Of a DNA stretch of 64,000 nt, positions 25,115 through 33,304 are shown one piece after another (position 1 is the first letter of the stretch; each line of letters opens with the position of its first letter). Both the position numbers and the translations under genes were made by a program. Origin of the DNA: Acidimicrobiaceae bacterium (lineage in GTDB: Bacteria; Actinomycetota; Acidimicrobiia; Acidimicrobiales; RAAP-2); the NCBI GenBank assembly GCA_003153575.1, contig PLZW01000001.1:15334-79333 (forward strand), read 5' to 3'. The notes under the pieces were generated by a model. The model was not told the DNA's origin and searched no databases. It saw only the letters and a program-made list of their open reading frames with translations.

Positions 25115-27846
25115 GCCGACACCGGGACGGCGTTGGGGAGGTAGGACGTCACCCACGGTCCGTTGGCGACGTACTGGATTAGGACCGAGTTGGCACCGAC
25201 GTTCATGGTCACCGCCGTGTGGGCCACGGCCGTTCCACCCTTGGTGACCGTGTAGGAGTATGACCCGTAGGGGACGGAGGCCGCGGTCAATCCGGTGGCG
25301 TCGGAGACCGGCATGTTGTACGAGTCCGCTCCCGGACAGGATGTCGACGTGAGGGTGATGGTGGCGCCGCTGACCGGGACGCCGGCGGGAGTGAACAGCT
25401 GGAGGGGAAGGAGGCCCAGCGGCACGGTCGCGGTGGCCGTTCCACCGGGGAGAGCGAGGAGGTTGGAACTGGCCGCGGTCGTCGCCTCGGCCGGGCAGTC
25501 GCCCGCGACGATGGAGTAGCCGTTGGCAAAGGGGTAGAGGACGTTCGGGAGGGTGATGGCGTTGGGGGTCTGCCCGGACGGGATCTGGGTGGTCCAGCTG
25601 GACGTGCCGGACGGCGCGGTCTCGAGCGGGATGCCGATCACCACCGCACCGGGCAGCGTCGTCGGGGTGACGTCGTTCCAGGTTGCGGCGGTGCCGGCCG
25701 ACGACGAGAGGATGACCGGGGCGCCCGCGGTGGCGCCGACGGCGGCGCAGGTGGCGTTGCCCGCCGTCGGAGGGTTCTCACACGAGACGCCCATGAAGTA
25801 CTGGACCGAGTCGCCGGCGGGAAGGGTGGCGAAGTTCCAGGCCCAGCTCCCGTTGGTGAGCGACCCCCGGAGCAGTTGCCCGGTGGCCGAGGCCGCCGAG
25901 GTGACCGCGGTGACGGCACAGTCGGCGGCGTCCCCCGGTGCCGGGTTGCCACAGGCCACCGACGTGACGGCCGCCACCGTGGTCGGGATGCCGTTGGCCT
26001 GGACCCAGCTATGGGTGGCGTTGGTGAGGTCACCGGTCCACACGGCGGGAGCATTGGTCGCCGTGCCGATGGCCACGCAGGTGGTGGTCGTGCACGACAG
26101 GGCGGTGACCGACGAAGCACCGGTCGGGAACGTCGACTCGCTGGTCCACGAGCTCGGGCCGCTACCGGCCACGGCGACGGTGATGACCGTGGCGTCGGTG
26201 CCGCTGGACTGATCGCCCATTGCGGTGGCCAGACAGGTCGTGGTCGACGGGCAGGTGATGGTCCCGACCGAGGTCACCACGGAGGGCAGCACGTCGGAGG
26301 TGAGGGTCGGTGTCCACAACGGGTTGGACGCCAGCGAGGCAGGGTCACCGTCGAGGCGCAGCACATACGGGGCACCGCCGAGGTCCGCGTAGCTGAGCTC
26401 ACAGGTCGTCGACGTCGGACAGGCGAGTGAGTTGATCGTCTTGAACGGCATGCCCGGATGGGCGACGGTCACCCATTGGTCGGTGCCCGGACCGACTTCA
26501 CCGGCCAGCAGGACCGGGCCGGAGTTCGACGTGCCCACCGCGTAGCAACCCTGGGCCGACATGCACTGCACCTGGGTCAGATCGGTCACGCCGGCCGGGA
26601 CGGTGTCGCTGTTCAACGAGTTGATCGTCGACGGCGTGGTCACGATGATGGCGCCGCTCGGGCCGTAGCCGACACCCACGCAGTAGGAGGTGGACGCCGT
26701 GGTGCAGTCGACCTGGTTGAGCGAGGTGGCGGCGGCCACTGCCTTCGAGCTCCACGTGGAACCGCTTCCGCCCCAGGCGGCCGACGCGCCGGAGGGGGCA
26801 TCCCCGAGGGCGATGCACGTGATGGAAGCGGCGTTCGGGCACGACACCCCGCCGTCCACCGCCGACGGCCCGCCGTAGTTCACGACGGTGTTGATGCCCT
26901 CGTCGAAGGCGTCCAGCTGCACGATCTGCTCGGCGGTGACGGTGACGTTCTGGTTGTTCTGGACGTCCGTCGTCGAGCCCGACGTGTTGACGAACGGAGG
27001 CGCTCCCGAGTAGCCGTTGAAACTCGGCGGCGTGCCCTCGGTGGGCTGGCCGACGGCGATGTTGTAGGTCCCGACGGGTACCTGGGCGAAGATGCAGCCG
27101 TTGGCGTCCGAGTACAACGTGTACGGGTTCGGCGTGAGGACCGGGGTCCCCGACAGCTGCGTGATGGTGACGGGTAGCGCCTGGAGGCGGTCGGTGGCTT
27201 CGTTCCCGTTTACGTCAGTCTGACCATCGTTGGTCAGGTTGATGGCCAGGAATCCCTGTGTCTGCAGGCCGGGCTTGGGGTAGTTGATCTCTGTGGTGTC
27301 CGACAACGTCTGCAGGCCGCTGTTCCAAGTCACAGTGACTCGAAGCTGGATGACACCGGGATGGGAGGGGCTCGGGGGTTGGCCCGCCGTGCACAGATCC
27401 GACTGGCCGACGTCGTTCACCAAGTTCTCGGTGTAGGCGGCGGTGACGGTAAAGGTCGTGCCGCCGAGCACCGAAGCGGGGGTCTGGGTGCCGGCGGGGG
27501 CCACCGGGGTCTGGGGTGTGTTTGTCAGCACCGAGCCGTTTGTCCCGGTGGGCGGCTGCGAGTTCGCCAGGATCTCCACCCACGAGTCGGCCAGCTGGAG
27601 GGCCGCCTGGCGCTGACGGGCGCTGGCCGCGTCAGAGGACACCTGGGTCAGCAGGATGCCCATCGGGAGCATGGTCAACAGCAGGATGACCGAGGCGATC
27701 AGGACCTCGATGAGCGTCACCCCTTCGTCGTGGCGGCGACCGGTGATGCGACCATGACACCGGACGCGCACCCACCACCTGGTCCTGTCCGGGCGGTCGA
27801 TCCGGCCTGCCCCCGGAGTGCGGTGTGGATCAGTTGATGGCGTCAT
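25111..27846 (-). CDS. PilV-like prepilin fused to a cysteine-rich propeller-like repeat region
   Basis: A 911-residue protein. From the ATG at 27846 a basic leader ends at Gly42, followed by VTLIEVLIASVILLLTMLPM (Glu47 is mature +5), the class III signal of PilV minor pilins. Residues about 90-340 form the pilin body and include a Cna-B/PEGA-like stretch (CIFAQVPVGTYNIAVG). Residues about 340-740 hold eight Cys-X(4-11)-Cys repeats of the type CPSTTTCLATAMGD, CTTTTCVAIGT and CMSAQGCYAVGTSNSGP, spaced about 45-55 residues apart, as in beta-propeller blades. A C-terminal carboxypeptidase-regulatory-like beta domain (GVPVSGATITLTSTSC, VPYGSYSYTVTKGG) ends the protein. It is first in the three-pilin operon. 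PilV-type minor pilins are often the adhesive subunit, which fits this display of binding-type folds. Confidence 0.82.
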   Translation of the reverse strand: MTPSTDPHRTPGAGRIDRPDRTRWWVRVRCHGRITGRRHDEGVTLIEVLIASVILLLTMLPMGILLTQVSSDAASARQRQAALQLADSWVEILANSQPPTGTNGSVLTNTPQTPVAPAGTQTPASVLGGTTFTVTAAYTENLVNDVGQSDLCTAGQPPSPSHPGVIQLRVTVTWNSGLQTLSDTTEINYPKPGLQTQGFLAINLTNDGQTDVNGNEATDRLQALPVTITQLSGTPVLTPNPYTLYSDANGCIFAQVPVGTYNIAVGQPTEGTPPSFNGYSGAPPFVNTSGSTTDVQNNQNVTVTAEQIVQLDAFDEGINTVVNYGGPSAVDGGVSCPNAASITCIALGDAPSGASAAWGGSGSTWSSKAVAAATSLNQVDCTTASTSYCVGVGYGPSGAIIVTTPSTINSLNSDTVPAGVTDLTQVQCMSAQGCYAVGTSNSGPVLLAGEVGPGTDQWVTVAHPGMPFKTINSLACPTSTTCELSYADLGGAPYVLRLDGDPASLASNPLWTPTLTSDVLPSVVTSVGTITCPSTTTCLATAMGDQSSGTDATVITVAVAGSGPSSWTSESTFPTGASSVTALSCTTTTCVAIGTATNAPAVWTGDLTNATHSWVQANGIPTTVAAVTSVACGNPAPGDAADCAVTAVTSAASATGQLLRGSLTNGSWAWNFATLPAGDSVQYFMGVSCENPPTAGNATCAAVGATAGAPVILSSSAGTAATWNDVTPTTLPGAVVIGIPLETAPSGTSSWTTQIPSGQTPNAITLPNVLYPFANGYSIVAGDCPAEATTAASSNLLALPGGTATATVPLGLLPLQLFTPAGVPVSGATITLTSTSCPGADSYNMPVSDATGLTAASVPYGSYSYTVTKGGTAVAHTAVTMNVGANSVLIQYVANGPWVTSYLPNAVPVSA

Positions 27847-28149
27847 GGTGCTCTTTTGGCAGAGTACGGCCCGAGAAACAGTGCTTCCTAGGCGTAATTC
27901 CACGTACGAGACCCATCGACCGTCCCGACTGGGTACTTGAGGAGAGGCCCAGGCACAGGTCGCGGCCGGCAACGCGCGCAGGGGCTCGGCAACCGCAACC
28001 GAACAGCAACTGACCGGGCGAGTCGAGCGACCGGTCTGGCGCGTGCTGGCGGGCGCGACCTATGGCGCGTGACGTCGCGCCGGCGGGTTCGAAGAGGAGG
28101 CGGTCGGTTGCGGGACCCGTCGAGCGGTGGACCTACGGGTGGCCCCGGA
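27847..28149. other. 303-bp intergenic region upstream of the pilin operon
   Basis: Lies between the pilV-like start and the acyl-CoA dehydrogenase stop, both on the minus strand. It has no credible gene. The half next to the pilins is AT-richer and holds a possible minus-strand -10 TACTCT (27861-27866), 14 nt before the pilV-like ATG, without a recognisable -35. Near the dehydrogenase stop there is an imperfect hairpin (ACCCGT 28115-28120 with ACGGGT 28135-28140) without a T-run. Confidence 0.4.
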
Positions 28150-29313
28150 TCAGTAGGAGCGGGGCAGCCCGAGCGAGTGCTGAGCGACGTAGTTGAGGAT
28201 CATCTCGCGGCTGACCGGGGCGATGCGGAGCAGTCGGGCCATGCCCCACAGATCGGCGATGCCGTACTCGGTGGACATGCCGTTGCCGCCATGGGTCTGG
28301 ATCGACTGGTCGAGGGCGGCGAGAGTGGCTTCGGCGGCGGCGTACTTGGCCATGTTGGCCGTCTCGCCGGCCAGCGGTGAGTCGCCGTCGTGGTCGCAGT
28401 ACCAGGCGGCCTTGTCGGTCATCAGCCGGGCCAGCTCCACTTCGATCTTGCACTTGGCCAGCGGGTGGGCGATGCCCTGGTGGCGGGCGATGGGAGTGCC
28501 CCATACCTCCCGGGTCGACGCGTACTCCGCCGCCCGGTCGAGGGCGTAGCGGCCCATGCCGTTGGCGGTGGCGGCCGACAGGATGCGCTCGGGATTGAGT
28601 CCGAAGAACACTTGGCGCAGGCCCTCGCCTTCCTCGCCGATCAGGCGGTCGGCATCCACCTCGACGTTGTCGAAGAAGAGGGTGTACTGCTTCTCGGGGG
28701 CGGTGATCTCGACGGGCAGGACCTGCTTGTCGAGCCCGGGGGTGTCGACGTCGACCACGAACAGCGACAGGCGGCCGCGGCCGGTGTCGGGATCCACACC
28801 CGACTTCGTCACGACGAGGATGGCCTCGCACTCGTCGACCCCGGAGATGTAGTACTTCTGCCCGTTGAGCCGGTAGAGGTCGCCGTCCTTGGTGGCCGTC
28901 AGCCCGAGGTTGTGCGAGTTCGAGCCGGCGTCGGGCTCGGTGATGGCGAAGGCCATCTTCAGCTCGCCGGTGGCGAAGCGGGGCAGCCAACGCTGCTTCT
29001 GGGCCTCGGTCCCGAACTTGGCGATGATCGTGGCGCAGATGGCCGGCGACACGACGATGACCAGCAGCGGGCAGCCCTGGGCGGCGAGCTCTTCGGCCAC
29101 GGCGGCCAGCTCGGTGATGCCGCCGCCGCCCCCGCCGTACTCCTCGGGCACGTTGACCCCGAGGAACCCCTGCTCGGCCACGGCGTTCCAGAGTTCGTCG
29201 GTCCGCTCGTCGGCGTGGGCCTTCTCGACGTAGTACCCGTGGCCGAACTTGGCGGCGATCGAGCTGACGGCGTCGCGCAGCATCCGGAGCTCGTCGGATT
29301 CGGTGAAGTCCAT
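28150..29313 (-). CDS. acyl-CoA dehydrogenase
   Basis: A 387-residue FAD-dependent acyl-CoA dehydrogenase introducing the alpha,beta double bond. Three-domain architecture is visible: an N-terminal helical domain (MDFTESDELRMLRDAVSSIA), the central FAD/substrate domain (MAFAITEPDAGSNSHN, LNGQKYYISGVDEC) and the C-terminal helical domain (QTHGGNGMSTEYGIADLWGM). The ATG at 29313 is preceded by a strong AGGAGG at good spacing. In place of the usual YEGTSEIQR segment that carries the catalytic Glu of short- and medium-chain enzymes it has LRIAPVSREMILN, seen in a subset of actinobacterial FadE-like proteins. The base may therefore come from another helix. It is the last gene of the AtuA/carboxylase operon, 81 bp after the AtuA-like gene, and probably feeds that pathway. 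Confidence 0.9.
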   Translation of the reverse strand: MDFTESDELRMLRDAVSSIAAKFGHGYYVEKAHADERTDELWNAVAEQGFLGVNVPEEYGGGGGGITELAAVAEELAAQGCPLLVIVVSPAICATIIAKFGTEAQKQRWLPRFATGELKMAFAITEPDAGSNSHNLGLTATKDGDLYRLNGQKYYISGVDECEAILVVTKSGVDPDTGRGRLSLFVVDVDTPGLDKQVLPVEITAPEKQYTLFFDNVEVDADRLIGEEGEGLRQVFFGLNPERILSAATANGMGRYALDRAAEYASTREVWGTPIARHQGIAHPLAKCKIEVELARLMTDKAAWYCDHDGDSPLAGETANMAKYAAAEATLAALDQSIQTHGGNGMSTEYGIADLWGMARLLRIAPVSREMILNYVAQHSLGLPRSY

Positions 29314-29394
29314 GGGTGCCTCCTGGCACTGCCCCGGCGGGTGGCCGGTCCCGGTGGTTCCGGATCGGAGGGACGGGCCCTCCCGGCGCACAGG

Positions 29395-31221
29395 TTACGA
29401 CGAGCGGGGCACCAGGTGGACCGGGACGTCGACCAGTCGGCTGCGCAGGTACTCGCCGAGTCCCTTGGCCTGTGGGTCCGGCCGGGTGGAGGACGCCACT
29501 CCTTCACCGAGCAGGCCGACCACCACGAAGTTGAGGGCACGCAGACGCGGGAAGGCGTGACGCTGGACGGCCAGACCCGCAGCCTCCGGCAGCAGTGTGC
29601 GGAACCGCTCGAGGGTGAGCTCGGCGTCGAGCCATGTCCACGCCTCGTCCGAGCGGGCCCACAGGCCCACGTTGGCATTGCCGCCCTTGTCGCCCGAGCG
29701 GGCGCCGATGAGCGTGCCGAGGGGCAGTCGGACCGTGGCCCCGGTCGACGGGACCGTCCCGCTCCGAGCGGACGGCACGGCGTCCGGAGTGACGGTCACG
29801 CCCGGGGCGAGGGAGGCATCGGCACCGTCCACCACCGGGGTCCCCTCGAGGGCTCGGTGACGGTGGTGGGGGACGTCCACCCGGGTGCCGTCGGCGCCCA
29901 CCACGGTCGGCACCACCAGGCGGGCCGGGAGGAGTGCCGGCCAGAAGACGCCGTAGGCGGTGGCCGCCCCCGGGGGGGCGGTCAAGTGGAGGCCGGGATA
30001 GCCGGCCAGGGCCAGCTCGGTGGCCGCCCCCGAGAACCGCCGACCGACGCGGTCGGCGTCCTCGTCCTTGACGGTCACCCGGAGCTGGGCGGTGGCCTCG
30101 ACGTTGGTGACGGCGTCGGGCTTGTCCGAGCGGATCAGCCGGGCGTCGAACTCGGCGAACTGACCGGCCCCGCCCAGGGCGGCGCCCAGCGAGCGCACGG
30201 TGAGGTCGGCCTTGGCCTCGATGTCGAGGCCGGTGAGCACGAAGGTCATCGAATTGCGCCAGCCGCCGAGCAGGTTCAGGCAGACTTTGACGTCCCCGGG
30301 GGCAGGCAGGCCGCGCGTGCCCGAGAGCCGGACGCGGTCCGGTCCGTCCTCGGCCACGCAGATGGTGTCGAAGCGGGCCACCACGTCGGTGTTGGCATAG
30401 TGGTGGCCGCCGATCTCGTAGAGGAGCTGCGCGGTCACGGTGCCGACGGTGACGGCGCCGCCGGTGCCCGGGTGCTTGGTGATGACCGAGGACCCGTCGG
30501 CCTCCACTTCGGCGATGGGGAAGCCCGGATGCTCCATGCCCGGGATCTCGGTGAAGAAGGCGTAGTTCCCCCCGGTGGCCTGGGGGCCGCACTCGATCAC
30601 GTGGCCGGCCACCACCGCGCCGGCCAGGGCGTCCCAGTCGGTCTCGGTCCAACCGTGGTGCCAGGCGGCGGGACCCACCACCAGCGAAGCATCGGTCACC
30701 CGCGGGCACACGACCACGTCGGCGCCGCCGGCCAGCGCTTCGACGATGGGCCAGGCGCCGAGGTAGGCGTTGGCCGACACCACGGTGCCCTCGGCCCGTT
30801 CCAACGGGACCCCGGTGTCGAGGTGGGCGAGGGGGTGGCCGTCGGCCCGCAGCTCCCCGACCCGGGGCAGCAGGTCGTCGCCCTCGATGTGGGCCACCGA
30901 CACAGCCAGGCCCAACCGGTCGGCCAGCCGGCCCACCTGGTCGGCCAGTCCCGCCGGGTTGAGTCCGCCGGCGTTGGTGACCACCTTGATCCCCCGGTCC
31001 ACGCAGGTGCCGAGGACCTCTTCCATCTGCGTGAGGAAGGTGTGGGCCCAACCGCGTGAGGCGTCGCGCTGCATCCCCTTCCACAGGATGAGCATGGTCA
31101 GCTCGGCGAGCCAGTCGCCGGTCAGCACGTCGATGGGTCCGCCCTCGACCATCTCCTTGGCGGCGGACAGGCGGTCGCCGTAGAAGCCGGAGCAGTTGGC
31201 GATCCGCAGCGGCGCGCTCAC
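29395..31221 (-). CDS. AtuA-like protein (acyclic terpene utilisation family, DUF1446)
   Basis: A 608-residue protein. The GTG at 31221 overlaps the carboxylase alpha-subunit stop as GTGA and gives the family N-terminus (PLRIANCSGFYGDRLSAA). The DUF1446/AtuA core includes VLTGDWLAELTMLIL, KVVTNAGGLNPAGLA, VVVCPRVTDASLVVGPAAW, ECGPQATGGNYAFF and ITKHPGTGGAVTVGTVTAQL. A separate C-terminal AtuA-like domain (about 500-608) begins at LGTLIGARSGDKGGNANVGL. AtuA is required for growth on citronellol/geraniol in Pseudomonas, but its reaction is not settled. With a methylcrotonyl/geranyl-type carboxylase and an acyl-CoA dehydrogenase beside it, a role in branched-chain or terpenoid acyl-CoA degradation is likely. 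The longer frame to 32592 is antisense-quality and lies inside the carboxylase gene. Confidence 0.85.
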   Translation of the reverse strand: MSAPLRIANCSGFYGDRLSAAKEMVEGGPIDVLTGDWLAELTMLILWKGMQRDASRGWAHTFLTQMEEVLGTCVDRGIKVVTNAGGLNPAGLADQVGRLADRLGLAVSVAHIEGDDLLPRVGELRADGHPLAHLDTGVPLERAEGTVVSANAYLGAWPIVEALAGGADVVVCPRVTDASLVVGPAAWHHGWTETDWDALAGAVVAGHVIECGPQATGGNYAFFTEIPGMEHPGFPIAEVEADGSSVITKHPGTGGAVTVGTVTAQLLYEIGGHHYANTDVVARFDTICVAEDGPDRVRLSGTRGLPAPGDVKVCLNLLGGWRNSMTFVLTGLDIEAKADLTVRSLGAALGGAGQFAEFDARLIRSDKPDAVTNVEATAQLRVTVKDEDADRVGRRFSGAATELALAGYPGLHLTAPPGAATAYGVFWPALLPARLVVPTVVGADGTRVDVPHHRHRALEGTPVVDGADASLAPGVTVTPDAVPSARSGTVPSTGATVRLPLGTLIGARSGDKGGNANVGLWARSDEAWTWLDAELTLERFRTLLPEAAGLAVQRHAFPRLRALNFVVVGLLGEGVASSTRPDPQAKGLGEYLRSRLVDVPVHLVPRSS

Positions 31222-33299
31222 GCCGGACCCCCGTCGGCGCCGTCGCCCCCGGATGCGGGCGCGGCGTCGGCCTCGACCACCACCAGGATCCGTCCGGTCT
31301 CCACTTGCTCTCCCTCGGTCACGTCCACCTCCAACACCATTCCGGAAGCACCGGCGTGCACCGAGTGCTCCATCTTCATCGCCTCGAGCACCACCAGGAG
31401 CTGCCCGGTCTCGACCCGGTCGCCCGGTCGCACCGCCACCCGGACCACGCCGCCGGGCATGGGCGCCAGCGCCGAACCGGCGGCGATCTGCTCGGCGGCC
31501 ACCGGCAGCCGCTCCACCTCGACCAGTCGGCTCGATCCGTCGGGACCGTCGACATAGGTGACGTCCCGGACCCGCTGGACGGCATAGCGGCGGGTCACCC
31601 CGTCCACGGCGAGGGTCACCCCGTCGGGTGCGACGTGGCCGACCGAACCGTCGAGCGGTTCGCCGTCGATCGTCACCTCGACCACCGTGCGGCCCCGACG
31701 ACCCATCCGGTAGGCCACGCGGAATGTGGCCGACCCCGACTCGAAGGCGATCTCCTGACGGTCGACGATGTTGTTGCGCCACCCCGACGGCAGGGTGGCC
31801 AACACCCCGGCCCCGCGCCGGCGGGCGGCCTGTCCTGCCACCGCGGCGGCCACGGCATGGCGGCCGGCGGCGGCCACGTCGGCCAGCGGGGCAGCCAGGC
31901 GGGCGAGCCCGTGGCGTTCGAGGAAGCCGGTGTCGGTGGCACCGGCCCCGAACGCCTCGTGGCGCAATGTCCGCACGAGGAGGTCCCGATTGGTGGTCAC
32001 CCCGTGGATGCGGGCATCGGCCAGGACGGCGGCCAGTGCGGCGGTGGCCTCGCTCCGGGTCGGTGCGTGGACCACGACCTTGGCCAGCATCGGGTCGTAG
32101 TGGGGGCTGACCACGCCGCCGGACTCGACACCCGAGTCGACGCGTACGCCGGGGCGGTCGTCGGGCACGGTGAACTCGTGGAGGTCGCCGGTCGACGGCA
32201 ACCACCCGGCGGCGGGGTCCTCGGCGTAGAGGCGGGCCTCGATGGCGTGGCCGACGGGGCCCCGGGCCACCGCCTCGTGGACCTCGGCCGGCAGCCCGGC
32301 CCCTCCGGCGATGAGCAGCTGGAGGCGCACCAGGTCGAGCCCGGTCACCTCCTCGGTCACCGGGTGTTCCACCTGGAGCCGGGTGTTCATCTCCAAGAAG
32401 TAGGGGGCACCCTCGCCCGACCCGTCGGTGCCCTCGGTGTCGAGCACGAACTCCACCGTCCCGGCGTTGACGTAGTCGACGGCCCGGGCGGCGGCCACTG
32501 CGGCCTCGGACAGTCGGGCGCGCAGTGCCGGCCCGACCACCGGCGAAGGCGCCTCCTCGATGATCTTCTGGTGGCGGCGCTGGATGCTGCATTCGCGCTC
32601 GAATAGGGCGACGGTGTCACCGTGGGCATCGGCCAGCACCTGGACCTCGATGTGGCGGGGGGCCGTGACATAGCGCTCGAGGAACAAGGTCCCGTCCCCG
32701 AAGGCCGAGCGCGCCTCGCGCCCGGCGCCGGCGAGCGCGTCGGCCAGGTCGTCCGGTCCCGCCACGATGCGCATCCCGCGTCCGCCTCCGCCGGCCGAGG
32801 CCTTGACCAACAGCGGCCAGCCGAGTTGCTCCACCGCGGACGGGTCCGGCGACCGGTCGCCCTCCACGGTGATCGACGGCAGGGTGGGCACCCCGGCTGC
32901 CCGCATCAGCTCCTTGGACCCGATCTTCGACCCCATGGCGTCGATGGCCTCGGGGGAGGGGCCCACCCAGATGAGGCCGGCGTCGAGGACGGCCCGGGCG
33001 AAGGCACCCGACTCGGACAGGAAGCCGTAGCCGGGATGGACGGCGTCGGCGCCGGTCCGGCGGGCGGCCTCGAGCACCAGGTCGTGGCGGAGGTAGGTGT
33101 CGGCCGGGGCGGTTCCCGGTAGCCGGACGGCGAGGTCGGCCTCGGTCACGTGGGGGCTGGCGGCGTCGGCGTCCGAGTGGACGGCGACCGTGGTGATGCC
33201 CATGGCGCGGGCGGTCCGCATGATGCGGCGCGCGATCTCCCCGCGGTTGGCTACGAGGAGCGAGGTGATGGGTCGGAGTCCGGGTCCGGTGGTCGTCAC
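31218..33299 (-). CDS. acyl-CoA carboxylase alpha subunit (biotin carboxylase + BCCP)
   Basis: A 693-residue fused subunit. The biotin carboxylase domain (about 10-455) shows LLVANRGEIARRIMRTARAM, VHPGYGFLSESGAFA, the ATP-grasp loop KASAGGGGRGMR, ERECSIQRRHQKIIEEAPSP and FLEMNTRLQVEHPVTEEVTG. A BT-type linker follows, and the C-terminal biotinyl domain carries the biotin Lys in LEAMKMEH (about residue 645). It carboxylates biotin with bicarbonate and ATP and passes the carboxyl to the beta subunit encoded just upstream. The GTG at 33299 lies 5 bp after the beta-subunit stop. Architecture equals MccA/AtuF/LiuD and the actinobacterial AccA family; the substrate is set by the beta subunit. Confidence 0.93.
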   Translation of the reverse strand: MTTTGPGLRPITSLLVANRGEIARRIMRTARAMGITTVAVHSDADAASPHVTEADLAVRLPGTAPADTYLRHDLVLEAARRTGADAVHPGYGFLSESGAFARAVLDAGLIWVGPSPEAIDAMGSKIGSKELMRAAGVPTLPSITVEGDRSPDPSAVEQLGWPLLVKASAGGGGRGMRIVAGPDDLADALAGAGREARSAFGDGTLFLERYVTAPRHIEVQVLADAHGDTVALFERECSIQRRHQKIIEEAPSPVVGPALRARLSEAAVAAARAVDYVNAGTVEFVLDTEGTDGSGEGAPYFLEMNTRLQVEHPVTEEVTGLDLVRLQLLIAGGAGLPAEVHEAVARGPVGHAIEARLYAEDPAAGWLPSTGDLHEFTVPDDRPGVRVDSGVESGGVVSPHYDPMLAKVVVHAPTRSEATAALAAVLADARIHGVTTNRDLLVRTLRHEAFGAGATDTGFLERHGLARLAAPLADVAAAGRHAVAAAVAGQAARRRGAGVLATLPSGWRNNIVDRQEIAFESGSATFRVAYRMGRRGRTVVEVTIDGEPLDGSVGHVAPDGVTLAVDGVTRRYAVQRVRDVTYVDGPDGSSRLVEVERLPVAAEQIAAGSALAPMPGGVVRVAVRPGDRVETGQLLVVLEAMKMEHSVHAGASGMVLEVDVTEGEQVETGRILVVVEADAAPASGGDGADGGPA

Positions 33300-33304
33300 T
33301 CACA

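Noticed and set aside
28390-31059. An 889-codon plus-strand frame through the acyl-CoA dehydrogenase and AtuA-like genes
   Set aside because: Composition is that of an antisense frame (His, Gly, Val, Glu runs). The minus-strand genes have complete family motifs and coupled starts.
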